Part shown: positions 1 through 8,126 of the stretch, piece after piece
Layout: each line of letters opens with the position of its first letter
Numbering within the stretch: position 1 is the first letter of the stretch
From: Verrucomicrobiales bacterium
GTDB lineage: Bacteria > Verrucomicrobiota > Verrucomicrobiia > Limisphaerales > UBA9464
Assembly: GCA_016793645.1 (NCBI GenBank)
Contig: JAEUHD010000264.1
Location: 1-44,996, forward strand
Length of the DNA stretch: 44,996 bases
Direction: 5' to 3'
Notes under the pieces: model-generated
Told to the model about the DNA's origin: nothing
The model's input: only the letters and a program-made list of their open reading frames with translations
The model's database searches: none
Position numbers and translations under genes: made by a program

Positions 1-978
1 CACGGCATCCGCCGCCGCCACACCGCTCTTGAGCGCGAGCATCAGCCCGCTGGAGAAGACGGGATCGAGAAACCCGTAGGCATCCCCGGCGAGCACGAGA
101 CCGTCCGCCGCGGAATACTGAGACCGGAAGGTGTACTCGGCCGTCAGCCAGTATTCCCCGACGCATTTTCCGGTCGCGAGGCGGGACGCGATCCACTGGT
201 TCTGTGGAATCTCGCGCTCGAAGATGGCCTTCGGATCCTTCAAGCCGTCGCGGGTGAGATACTTTCCGTCCGCCACCACCCCGACACTGACACGGTCGCC
301 GTGCTGCGGGATGTGCCAGAACCATCCCTTGTCGGGAATGAACGCGACGGTGGTCTGTCCCTCATCAATTCCAGCATCCCGGGCGGATCCTTCGTAGTAG
401 GTCCACACGGCCACTTTGTTGAGTTTTGGATCCCCCCGCCTCCAGGCGTTCCGGGTCGCCGCGATGGCCTCGCGTCCGCTGGCATCAATCGTGACAGGTG
501 CCCGGGCCTCCAAGATCTCCCCGTCGGAAGTTTTCGCCCGGACTCCCACATACTTCCCGTCCTCCCGAAGCAACTCCACGACTTCGTGACGTTCCCGGAC
601 GTCCGCGCCCTTCGACCGCGCCTGCTCCATCATCATCTGGTCAAAATCGCTGCGCAGCACCTGCCAGGACTGCGCCACCGTCTCGCGGTCGTACCGGTTG
701 AAGAAGTAGAACGGCTGGCTGGCCTTCCCCGAGGGGGACACGAACTGAACCGAATATTTCTTCACAAACCCGGATTGCCGTAGACGCGGAATCATCCCGA
801 TGCGCTCCAGTGCCGGGTACGTGAACGGGATCATCGATTCCCCGATGTGGTACCGCGGGAACTGTTCGCGCTCCAGAACCAGCACCCGCCGCCCGCATTC
901 CGCCAGCACACAAGCCGCCGAAGTCCCCGCAGGCCCGCCCCCCACAATCACCACGTCCCAAGTCTCGGTGCGTTTCAT
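1..978 (-). CDS. FAD-dependent oxidoreductase, tryptophan-halogenase-like family (C-terminus outside window)
   Basis: The first 326 codons are present and the gene continues past base 1, so the C-terminus is missing. The ATG at 976-978 is followed within about ten residues by VVIVGGGPAGTSAA, the GxGxxG dinucleotide fold that binds FAD. Further on are the RYHIGES segment and the sequence GWFWHIP, which fits the WxWxIP motif of flavin-dependent halogenases, and near the cut end LAGDAYGFLDPVFSSG, the second FAD-binding GD motif. The family covers FADH2-dependent halogenases, geranylgeranyl-reductase-like enzymes and aromatic monooxygenases, so the substrate is unknown. It is presumably cytosolic. 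No Shine-Dalgarno sequence precedes the start. The neighbour downstream of its promoter side is the unrelated TPR gene on the same strand, 123 bp away. The flavoprotein fold is certain; the halogenase assignment is tentative. Confidence 0.85.
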   Translation of the reverse strand, partial: MKRTETWDVVIVGGGPAGTSAACVLAECGRRVLVLEREQFPRYHIGESMIPFTYPALERIGMIPRLRQSGFVKKYSVQFVSPSGKASQPFYFFNRYDRETVAQSWQVLRSDFDQMMMEQARSKGADVRERHEVVELLREDGKYVGVRAKTSDGEILEARAPVTIDASGREAIAATRNAWRRGDPKLNKVAVWTYYEGSARDAGIDEGQTTVAFIPDKGWFWHIPQHGDRVSVGVVADGKYLTRDGLKDPKAIFEREIPQNQWIASRLATGKCVGEYWLTAEYTFRSQYSAADGLVLAGDAYGFLDPVFSSGLMLALKSGVAAADAV

Positions 979-1101
979 ACGTGTTCGTACTATCTACGAA
1001 GCACCTCTAGGCTGAATTCAAATTCCTGCAAGCGGACATTTCAGAAGCGGGCGATGCGCTCCTCGAATGGGCACCGTCGGGCCGGCTGAATTCGGAGCGG
1101 A

Positions 1102-2646
1102 TCAGTAATCCTGGGCCCGGTTCATGACCGGGGACTGCCACGCTCCCTTGGCACCCGGCGTATTCGGGCGGGGCGGCGCATCGATCGGCGGGCCCATCTG
1201 CTGCTGGGGTGATTGCTGGGCGAGCTGGGGGGTACCCTGACCGGGCTGGGGCATCGGTTGTCCCTTTTCCGCCAGCTTCTGGCGTACGCCCTCCAGTTCC
1301 TCCCCGACCTGTTCGGCCTTCTCGCCCGTTTCCTCGGAGGGATTGAGCCCCTGCAATTGGTTCAGGGCCTGCTCCGCGCCCTCCAGACGGGCGGCCTGCT
1401 GTTCCAAGGACTCCTTCGACGGCGCCTTCATGAGACGGTCCGCGAGTTTGGACAGCGCCGATTCAAGCTGCTGCTGGGTGTCCTGCGCCTTTTGCGGCAA
1501 ACCCTGTTCCTGGGGCTGGAGTTCCATCGCCTGCTGGTAGAAGTCGAGCGCCTGGCTCAGCCACTGGGTTTGCTGCTCCAAATTGCCCTGGGGTGTCTGC
1601 TGCACCAACTGGTCGGCACGCTCCTCCATCACCTCGGCCAGCCGCTTGTTGACATCCGCCAGGGTCTGCTCCGCGGGTTTGTATCCGGGCACCTCCTCCA
1701 GCGCCTTTTGAACGAGTTCCTTGGCCATGCGCAGGATGGCCAACTTTTCGTTGGGCCAGGGCATCTGCTGCTCCTGGGCCATCAGGATTCGGGCATTGAA
1801 GGTCAGTGCATTGGCCAGCCGCTGCTGGGCCTGTTCGAGTGCGGACTTGATCGAGGGGTCGTTGGGTTTGAGCTGCTGCGCGTCATGGATCATGGCGACC
1901 CCTTCCCCGATCTCCTTGTAATCGGGGCGCGGGACCGGCGCCTCGTTGGGTCGCGGCGGCACCAGCCGGGCCGTCTCCGCCTTGCGGGACCCCTCCTGGG
2001 TGAGGGCCTTCGCCAGTTCGTCCCGGGAGGCCTGCTCCCCTTCATTCGCCTCGGAGTTCCCCGGTTCCACCTCCTTCGCCTCCGTGAACCGTTCAAACGC
2101 GTTTCTCAGCTTCTCAATCCGCTCCGCCGGAGCCCCCCCCGGCTTGCGTCCCTCCTTCAGATTGCGCTTGGCGTCCTCCATCAGCAGGCCGACCAACTCC
2201 CGCCGGACAAACTCAAAGTTGGCACGCGCCCGCGGGTCCTCAGCCTCCTTGAGCACCTCGGAAAAATCCCTCAGGGACTCCTTCCATCGGGCGATCGTCT
2301 CCTCGAGGTTGGAGGTCCGTGCCGCCCATCCGATCCGATACTCCACATTTCCCTTTTGGAAGCGCGCCCGCCGGGCCAGCCAGCGGCGGCCCGTCAATTC
2401 GGCGCGGTCCAGGGACACCAGCGCGTCCTCAAAGCGCCCCGCCGCCGACGCGGCCACGCCATGGTCGTACAGCAGTCGCGGGTTGTCCGGATCGGACTGC
2501 AGCGCCGCCGAAAGGGCATCCGCCGCCGCCGAAGCGCGGCCGGATGCGACGTCCGCCTGCAACGCCGGGATGTCGACCTGGATCCGGTCGGCACCCGGCC
2601 CCGGAGCCGGTGCCGCGAGCAGGGCGATGGCGAGAAGACGGATCAT
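1102..2646 (-). CDS. Exported TPR protein, last gene of the MoxR/vWA cluster (BatC-like)
   Basis: A 514-residue protein whose ATG lies 4 bp after the stop of the upstream vWA gene, which is why this start is preferred over an upstream in-frame codon inside that gene. The first 20 residues (MIRLLAIALLAAPAPGPGA) form a signal peptide, so the protein is probably periplasmic. Residues about 25-100 contain TPR-like helices (NPRLLYDHGVAASAAGRFEDALVSL). The middle is highly charged and helical, and the C-terminal 130 residues are rich in Gln, Pro and Leu with coiled-coil character. In the Bat (Bacteroides aerotolerance) clusters the BatB/BatC TPR partners bind the vWA proteins; the same role is inferred here from position. 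No catalytic motif is visible. Confidence 0.8.
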   Translation of the reverse strand: MIRLLAIALLAAPAPGPGADRIQVDIPALQADVASGRASAAADALSAALQSDPDNPRLLYDHGVAASAAGRFEDALVSLDRAELTGRRWLARRARFQKGNVEYRIGWAARTSNLEETIARWKESLRDFSEVLKEAEDPRARANFEFVRRELVGLLMEDAKRNLKEGRKPGGAPAERIEKLRNAFERFTEAKEVEPGNSEANEGEQASRDELAKALTQEGSRKAETARLVPPRPNEAPVPRPDYKEIGEGVAMIHDAQQLKPNDPSIKSALEQAQQRLANALTFNARILMAQEQQMPWPNEKLAILRMAKELVQKALEEVPGYKPAEQTLADVNKRLAEVMEERADQLVQQTPQGNLEQQTQWLSQALDFYQQAMELQPQEQGLPQKAQDTQQQLESALSKLADRLMKAPSKESLEQQAARLEGAEQALNQLQGLNPSEETGEKAEQVGEELEGVRQKLAEKGQPMPQPGQGTPQLAQQSPQQQMGPPIDAPPRPNTPGAKGAWQSPVMNRAQDY

Positions 2647-2650
2647 GGAG

Positions 2651-3724
2651 TCAAACAGGAGGAGTGGGGGGCTTTGATCCGGGTGACGAGTTTCGACCGG
2701 AGACTGGCCGGATTGCCGAGGGCACCCGCCCCACGGTCCTTCGATCGGCCGCGAGGACAATCTTGCCCACCAGGCACATCAACGCCAGTGCAAGCGGCAC
2801 CTGATAGAGTTCGCGGTAGTTCTTGAGATCCTCACGAGCGACGGCCTCGGTGGTGGGAACCAGCACCGATTCACGGAACTCGGACAACCCCTGGCCGCGG
2901 TCTCCAAGCCTGAAATACCGGCCGCCGGTGGCCGCGGCAAGCCGCTGGAGATTGCTTTCGTTCAATCGGGAAACGACCTCCTGTCCGAAACTGTTCCTGG
3001 CCGCGCCTCCCCGCAGCAGCGGAACCTTCGAACCGGACGACGTCCCCACGCCCATTGTGTACACCTTCATCTGATACCGCCGTCCCAACTCGCGGGCGGT
3101 CTCGACGGGATTGCCCGTCAAGTCCTCGCCATCCGACACGAGGAGCATCAGGCGCGGAGTGATCCGGTTGGTCTCGAAGTAGCGTCCCGCCCGGTCCAGC
3201 GCCGAGGTCAGGGAACTGCCCGGGTCCTCCAGGACATTCGGGTCGAGATAGCGGAGCATGGTCCGCAGTGCGAGGGTGTCGAAGGTCAGCGGTGCATTGA
3301 GATAGGCCACGCCACTGAAGGTCAGCAGACCGATGTGGTCCGCCCGGGTGCTCGCCAGGAATCGGTCGAGGGCATTGGTGGTCACCGCCCACCGGGAGGG
3401 CCTGAGGTCGGTCGCGAGCATCGATCGGGAGGCATCGAGTGCGATCAGGTAGGGCACTCCGCGGAGCTCGTTCTGTTGGTCGGGCCGGTACCAGAGGGGC
3501 CGGGCAAGGGCGAACCCCAGCCAGAGAACCGTGGCCAGAGTCAGGACCCGATCCAACATCCGCGCCCGGGTCCCGGCATTGGGACGCGCCCAGGTTTTCG
3601 CCCCCGGTCCCGCGAAACGATTCCGGAGACGGTCCCTGCGGCGTTGTGCCCAGGCCATTCCAATCCCGGCCAGCAGGAGCACAACCGGGAGCGCGTAAAG
3701 AACGAGCGGACTCCCCCACTTCAT
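2651..3724 (-). CDS. vWA-domain membrane protein, BatB-like
   Basis: A 357-residue inner-membrane protein. Two membrane helices (residues about 7-25 and 58-77) precede a von Willebrand A domain whose MIDAS metal site is intact: D97-A-S99-R-S101, with a later TPGG-type acidic loop (LVSDGEDLTG). A third helix lies near residues 310-328, so the vWA domain faces the periplasm with a short cytosolic tail. Its ATG overlaps the stop of the upstream vWA gene by 4 bp (ATGA), indicating translational coupling. In the family, paired vWA proteins of this kind act with a MoxR AAA+ ATPase in envelope or metalloenzyme maturation and stress tolerance. The exact client is unknown. Confidence 0.9.
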   Translation of the reverse strand: MKWGSPLVLYALPVVLLLAGIGMAWAQRRRDRLRNRFAGPGAKTWARPNAGTRARMLDRVLTLATVLWLGFALARPLWYRPDQQNELRGVPYLIALDASRSMLATDLRPSRWAVTTNALDRFLASTRADHIGLLTFSGVAYLNAPLTFDTLALRTMLRYLDPNVLEDPGSSLTSALDRAGRYFETNRITPRLMLLVSDGEDLTGNPVETARELGRRYQMKVYTMGVGTSSGSKVPLLRGGAARNSFGQEVVSRLNESNLQRLAAATGGRYFRLGDRGQGLSEFRESVLVPTTEAVAREDLKNYRELYQVPLALALMCLVGKIVLAADRRTVGRVPSAIRPVSGRNSSPGSKPPTPPV

Positions 3725-4686
3725 GGCACGCGCCTCCGGAACAATTCACCGAACATTCTTGGAACCACCCAGAGGACGACCCCGCTCCAGAGGAACCACG
3801 GGTACAACTCGCGCCAACTGACGAAGCGCTTCTGCACCAGCTCCCGCTTCTCCAAACGATCAATGGAGGCGAAGATGTTCTGGAGGGCGTGGGCGTCCTG
3901 GGCCTGGAAGAACTGTCCCCCCGTCAGTCGCGCGACCTTGTTCAACTCGTGGTTCGCCGCCATCGACGGAGTGACCATTTCGGGCCCGATCAAAATGGTG
4001 TAGACCTTGATCCTCTCCTTCACGGCCAACGGGGCCATTTCGGAGGGCTTGGGTCCCGCGGAATTGTCGCCGTCCGTGATCAGGATGATCACCTTGCTGC
4101 GGTCACTGTCGTGCTTGAGAAACGTCGTCGCGGCGGCGATGGCCCATCCGATGCCGGTGCCGGTCGCCAGTTCGGACTCCCGCAACGACGTCATCGCCCA
4201 CTTGTGATCGAGCGTCAGCGGGCTGACGAGCCAGGGCGTCCGGGCAAAGCACACGATGCCGATGCGGTCGGTCGGACGCCCCTTCACAAACTCCTCGGTG
4301 ACCGACACCAGGGCATCGTGGCGACTCACACGACGGTTCCGGAGCCGGAAGTCCGTCTCCGCCATGGACCGGGAAAAGTCCAGGGTGAGCATGATGTCGA
4401 TGCCTTTGCTGGGGTCGGGAACATCCCCCCGCGGCAGTCGCGGCCGCGCCAGGGCCACGATGAACAACGCGACCGGCAGCAGGACACCCAGCCAACGGAA
4501 CGTCCCACGGTGCCTCCGGGGCACCACGCCCAAATGGGAGATTCCACGGATCGAAGGCACCGGGATCGAGGGCAAGGGACCGCGACGTCCGGTCCACCAC
4601 GCGAGCACCGGAAGAATCAGCAGCAGTCCCAGCACCCAGGGGTGCAGGAACTCGAATCCGGCCCAGGAATCCGGAAGAAACGTCAT
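3721..4686 (-). CDS. vWA-domain membrane protein, BatA-like
   Basis: A 321-residue protein with two N-terminal membrane helices (about 14-31 and 64-80), a vWA domain with the complete MIDAS motif D103-F-S105-R-S107, and a C-terminal helix near 295-313. The acidic loop LITDGDNSAG completes the metal site. This is the usual BatA architecture and length (about 320-330 residues). It begins 40 bp after the DUF4381 gene and overlaps the following vWA gene by 4 bp, placing it in the middle of a single transcription unit. BatA and BatB paralogues sit in the membrane and are thought to form a complex driven by the MoxR ATPase; here this is inferred from synteny. Confidence 0.9.
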   Translation of the reverse strand: MTFLPDSWAGFEFLHPWVLGLLLILPVLAWWTGRRGPLPSIPVPSIRGISHLGVVPRRHRGTFRWLGVLLPVALFIVALARPRLPRGDVPDPSKGIDIMLTLDFSRSMAETDFRLRNRRVSRHDALVSVTEEFVKGRPTDRIGIVCFARTPWLVSPLTLDHKWAMTSLRESELATGTGIGWAIAAATTFLKHDSDRSKVIILITDGDNSAGPKPSEMAPLAVKERIKVYTILIGPEMVTPSMAANHELNKVARLTGGQFFQAQDAHALQNIFASIDRLEKRELVQKRFVSWRELYPWFLWSGVVLWVVPRMFGELFRRRVP

Positions 4687-4726
4687 GGAGCCACGCCCTT
4701 CCCAAGGCCGTCCTGAATGAGTTCGA

Positions 4727-5239
4727 TCATCGTGCGGCCCCCTTCCTCACCACGGCTGCCGCCGTCTCGATCAGTTGATCCTCCTCCGCGGGCGTGGCTT
4801 CCTGCCGGGCAAATTTGACCCGATCACAGAACCGGAGGTACTCCCCGAGGACCCCGCGCTGTTCGGCACCCAATTCGGCCCGATCCAACGCGGCATCGAG
4901 AAATTCCCGCGTGGTCTGGAACCGGATGCCCAGCCGGTAGCGCCATTCCACGTACTCCCGAAGGACTTCCGAGCATTCGAACGCGAAGTCATGCGGGGTA
5001 ACCGCCTCCTTCCGGCCACGGAGGGCATCCAGGCGCGCAAGGAAATCCGCAGTCCGATCCGGCTCGGGCGCCGGGGCCGGCGACGGAGGGACGCGCCGGG
5101 ACCACCACCGAAACACGAGCCAGGCCACGACCGAAACCGCCAGTAGTCCTCCCAGCAGCGAGACGATCCCCCGGGGCGTCTGCCACCACGGCTGCAGCGG
5201 GATCAGTGTCAGGTCCTCGATGAGATTGGTGCGGATCAC
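4727..5239 (-). CDS. DUF4381-like single-pass membrane protein
   Basis: A 170-residue protein starting at a GTG codon (no in-frame ATG nearby). It has one membrane helix at residues about 24-44, followed by a Pro-rich linker (PPSPAPAPEPD) and a helical cytosolic domain with the conserved-looking stretch FECSEVLREYVEWRYRLG. Size, topology and position between DUF58 and the vWA genes match the DUF4381 component seen in MoxR clusters of Verrucomicrobia and Proteobacteria. It starts 12 bp after the DUF58 gene. Its function is not established; a scaffold role in the vWA complex is plausible. No BatD-like gene with repeated Ig-like domains is present in the cluster. Confidence 0.75.
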   Translation of the reverse strand: MIRTNLIEDLTLIPLQPWWQTPRGIVSLLGGLLAVSVVAWLVFRWWSRRVPPSPAPAPEPDRTADFLARLDALRGRKEAVTPHDFAFECSEVLREYVEWRYRLGIRFQTTREFLDAALDRAELGAEQRGVLGEYLRFCDRVKFARQEATPAEEDQLIETAAAVVRKGAAR

Positions 5240-5251
5240 GGCGTCACGGGC

Positions 5252-6160
5252 TCAGGCCACCCGCCGCTTGGCGGAATGATCGAGGAATTTCTGGAGACGA
5301 TGGGGCCAGGGCTCGTCGGTCCGGATGTCCAACTCGGGAACCTGTCCCCGGCGAAAGGTCATCACCAACTGCTTCGCCCGGCTCTCGGCCGCCGCCGCCC
5401 ATCCCTTCCGAATCTCGGGATCGCTGGTGTCGATTTCCAGCAACTCCCCGGTTTCAGAATCCTGAACGAGCGCAAGCCCGACATCCGGAAGCTCCAATTC
5501 CCGGCGATCCACGGTCCGGAGCGCGATGACCTCGTGGCGCTGGTTGGTCGCCGCGAGGGCGCGCGGCCATGCCTCCTCCGCCGAATCCTGAAAGTCCGAG
5601 AGCACAAACACCAATGCCGGACGGTGAAGGAGGTTGTTGAGGAAATTCAACGCCCCGGTGATGGAGGTTCCCGTCGAGCGCGGCTCGGTAAACAGCAGTT
5701 CATGCAACAGGCGGGTGACATGGGCCCGGGTTTTCCGAGGCGGCACGTACCGTTCAATCCGATCGCTGAACAGTACCAACCCCACGCGATCACCGTCCCG
5801 GATCGCGCTGAACGCGAGCGCTCCTGCGATTACCGCCGCCAACTCCCGCTGCGTGGTCGCCTGTGCGGATTCCGCGTCCGCCGTCCCGAAATGGCCGCTC
5901 GCCGAGACATCCACCAGCAGCATCACCACCAGTTCCCGCTCCTCGGTGTGACGCTTGATGAAGGGCTTCCGGAGCCGGGCCGTGACGTTCCAGTCAATGC
6001 GCCGGACGTCGTCCCCCGGCACGTATTCCCGCACGTCGGCAAAGTCCATGCCGCGCCCCTTGAAGACGCTGATCATGCGGCCGCCCATGAGCTGCTCGCT
6101 CACGATCCGCGCGCGGACCTCCACCTGGCGGAGTCGCTGGAGATAGTCGGTCGGAAGCAT
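5252..6160 (-). CDS. DUF58 domain protein (MoxR partner)
   Basis: A 302-residue cytosolic protein with the DUF58 signature REYVPGDDVRRIDWN at residues 44-58, followed by a vWA-like core with D84-V-S86-A-S88. The C-terminal half has the expected LVFVLSDFQD strand. Length is normal for the family. DUF58 proteins nearly always follow moxR, as here: the gene begins 37 bp after the MoxR stop. They are thought to be adaptors linking the AAA+ ATPase to membrane vWA proteins. There is no signal peptide or membrane helix. Confidence 0.92.
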   Translation of the reverse strand: MLPTDYLQRLRQVEVRARIVSEQLMGGRMISVFKGRGMDFADVREYVPGDDVRRIDWNVTARLRKPFIKRHTEERELVVMLLVDVSASGHFGTADAESAQATTQRELAAVIAGALAFSAIRDGDRVGLVLFSDRIERYVPPRKTRAHVTRLLHELLFTEPRSTGTSITGALNFLNNLLHRPALVFVLSDFQDSAEEAWPRALAATNQRHEVIALRTVDRRELELPDVGLALVQDSETGELLEIDTSDPEIRKGWAAAAESRAKQLVMTFRRGQVPELDIRTDEPWPHRLQKFLDHSAKRRVA

Positions 6161-6197
6161 CTTGGATCCCGCGAAAACCGGCGTCCCAAAACCCCGA

Positions 6198-7199
6198 TCA
6201 CGGCACCTTCACCTTGCCCAGCAGGGTTTGGACGATGCTCTCCGTTCCCACCTCCTCAGCCTCGGCTTCGTAGGTGAGAAGAATTCGGTGCCGGAGAACG
6301 TCCGGTGCGATCAGCTTGATGTCGTCCGGCGTCACATGGTCCCGGCCGTCCAACAACGCACAGGCGCGTCCCGCCAGGGTCAGGTTGATCGTCGCCCGCG
6401 GACTGGCGCCAATGCGAACCAGGCGCTTCAACTCGGGGGCCACTCCCCGCCCGGCTGCGGCGTCGCGGGTCGCGACCACCAGGCGGACGATGTAGTCCCG
6501 CACCAGCGGATCGACATGGATCCGGTTCACCAAGCCCTGATAGCCGACGATTTCCTCAGGTGATACAACCGCATCCAACTCAAAGGACGGACGGGTGGAC
6601 GCCATCCGGTCCAGGATCACCAGTTCCTCCTCGGCGCTCGGATAACCCACGATGACCTTCAACATGAAGCGGTCCATCTGGGCTTCGGGGAGCGGATAGG
6701 TCCCCTCCTGCTCGATCGGATTCTGGGTCGCCAGTACCAGGAAAGGTTCCGGGAGGGCCCAGGTCTTGTCGCCGATGGTGGTCTGCCGCTCCTGCATGGC
6801 TTCCAGCAGCGCGGATTGCACCTTCGACGGGGCGCGGTTGATTTCGTCCGCCAGCACCAAGTTGGCGAAGATCGGACCCTGCCGCGTGGAATAGGTGCCC
6901 TTGACCGGGTCGTAGATCAGCGTGCCGGTGATGTCGCCGGGGAGAAGATCTGGAGTGAACTGGATGCGCGAGAACTGGCAGTGGGTTGCCCGCGCCAGGG
7001 CGCTCACGCTCGCGGTCTTGGCCAGGCCGGGCAGTCCTTCGAGGAGGATGTGACCCCGCGCCACCAACCCCACCAGGAGCCGGTGAACCAGGTCCCGCTG
7101 CCCCACAATGACCCGGCCGACCTCGGTTCGGACCTTCTGGAGATGGTCGGCGGCAGCCTGGAGTTGGGCGGACAGTTCCGGGGAAGCGGTGAGCGACAT
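6198..7199 (-). CDS. moxR: MoxR-family AAA+ ATPase
   Basis: A 333-residue AAA+ ATPase. Walker A is GLPGLAKT (residues about 55-62), Walker B is LVLADEIN (about 114-121), and sensor 1 is the LATQNPIEQEGTYPLPEAQ segment typical of MoxR; the C-terminal lid follows. The ATG at 7197-7199 is preferred to an in-frame TTG 33 bp upstream because the family begins a few residues before the SAQLQ helix. It is the first gene of a six-gene minus-strand cluster with DUF58, DUF4381, two vWA proteins and a TPR protein. MoxR ATPases act as chaperones for assembly of metal- or envelope-associated complexes. It lies 108 bp after the ClpP-like gene, so it may have its own promoter. Confidence 0.95.
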   Translation of the reverse strand: MSLTASPELSAQLQAAADHLQKVRTEVGRVIVGQRDLVHRLLVGLVARGHILLEGLPGLAKTASVSALARATHCQFSRIQFTPDLLPGDITGTLIYDPVKGTYSTRQGPIFANLVLADEINRAPSKVQSALLEAMQERQTTIGDKTWALPEPFLVLATQNPIEQEGTYPLPEAQMDRFMLKVIVGYPSAEEELVILDRMASTRPSFELDAVVSPEEIVGYQGLVNRIHVDPLVRDYIVRLVVATRDAAAGRGVAPELKRLVRIGASPRATINLTLAGRACALLDGRDHVTPDDIKLIAPDVLRHRILLTYEAEAEEVGTESIVQTLLGKVKVP

Positions 7200-7307
7200 G
7201 GTGGATGCAGTGAGACCGTCCCGGTGAGCCAATCAGAATCCGCCGGTCCGAGTCGAGCAATCGGACGGGGAAATCCCGGGGGCGTTCAATCGAAGTTCCC
7301 GGGCGGG

Positions 7308-7970
7308 CTAAGGATCCACCACCCGATCCACCAGTCCGTATTCCAAAGCCTGCGCCGCCGTCAGCACGTAGGTCTTGTCGGGGACCAGAGGCAGCCACGC
7401 GGCGGGCAGCCGGGCATGACGCTTCCAGAACCCGGTGTAGGTTACCTGGACCGCCCGGACAAAGTCGGGAGGCGGGCTTCCGTGAACCTTCATGCCATGG
7501 ACCACGATGATCGAACCGCGATGGGCACTCCGCTCTCCGGTTCCCGCCGCGAGCAGGACCGCCCCACCGGAATTGCACTCCGCCATTCCCACCGTGTTCA
7601 CCCGCGACCGCAGCGCCTGCATCACCTCGACAATCGCAAACGAGGCCTTCAATTCGCCCCCCGGCGTCAGGAGGTACAGGGTGATCGGCTCGCCGCTGAC
7701 ACCGTCGAGGTAATACAACTTCCGGATGACCTCCTCGGCGACGGTCTCCGTGATGGAACCAAAGACGAAGATTCTCCGCTGGTTCAACACAGGGTCCGAG
7801 TAATCCACTTCGGCCCGCTTCCGGGTGACACCCCCGGGAGTTCCCGGTGACTCAAGAGACACGGCGCAGCCGGCGCAAAGCGCGATCAGAGATGCGGCCA
7901 GAAGACTGAAGGACCGGCGCTCGAATGCCGGCAAGGCTCGGCGCCACCCTGGGTGGGAAACGGGTTCCAT
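7308..7970 (-). CDS. Exported ClpP-like serine protease, predicted lipoprotein
   Basis: A 220-residue protein with the ClpP/crotonase fold. The oxyanion Gly pair is in LLTPGGE (residues 101-106). S134 in AECNSGGAVLL aligns with the ClpP nucleophile, and H158 in IIVVHGM aligns with the catalytic His. The C-terminal LTAAQALEYGLVDRV is the ClpP end motif. The third triad residue is less clear: D198 lies two positions from the ClpP Asp. Unlike true ClpP, it has an N-terminal hydrophobic segment ending in a lipobox-like LCAGC (Cys35), so it should be exported and lipid-anchored, where no Clp ATPase could feed it. Upstream, on the opposite strand, is the sigma-HEAT fusion gene. Fold is confident; activity and location are inferred. 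Confidence 0.82.
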   Translation of the reverse strand: MEPVSHPGWRRALPAFERRSFSLLAASLIALCAGCAVSLESPGTPGGVTRKRAEVDYSDPVLNQRRIFVFGSITETVAEEVIRKLYYLDGVSGEPITLYLLTPGGELKASFAIVEVMQALRSRVNTVGMAECNSGGAVLLAAGTGERSAHRGSIIVVHGMKVHGSPPPDFVRAVQVTYTGFWKRHARLPAAWLPLVPDKTYVLTAAQALEYGLVDRVVDP

Positions 7971-8126
7971 GACTCCAGGGAGTAAGGAACGAGCCGGCGC
8001 CCGCTGTCGAGTCCCGGCACCAGGGATCCACCCTCACACGGGGCGGGGCCGCCCGTGCGCCAGGAGACCACGCAGAATCAACTTTCTGTTCCCTCGTCCG
8101 GACCGGTGCCGATTAACTCTTCGAAC

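Noticed and set aside
979..1101. Possible promoter with TTGAAT and TAGATA boxes before the flavoprotein gene
   Set aside because: The spacer would be 19 bp and several other equally good pairings exist nearby, so no box was marked.
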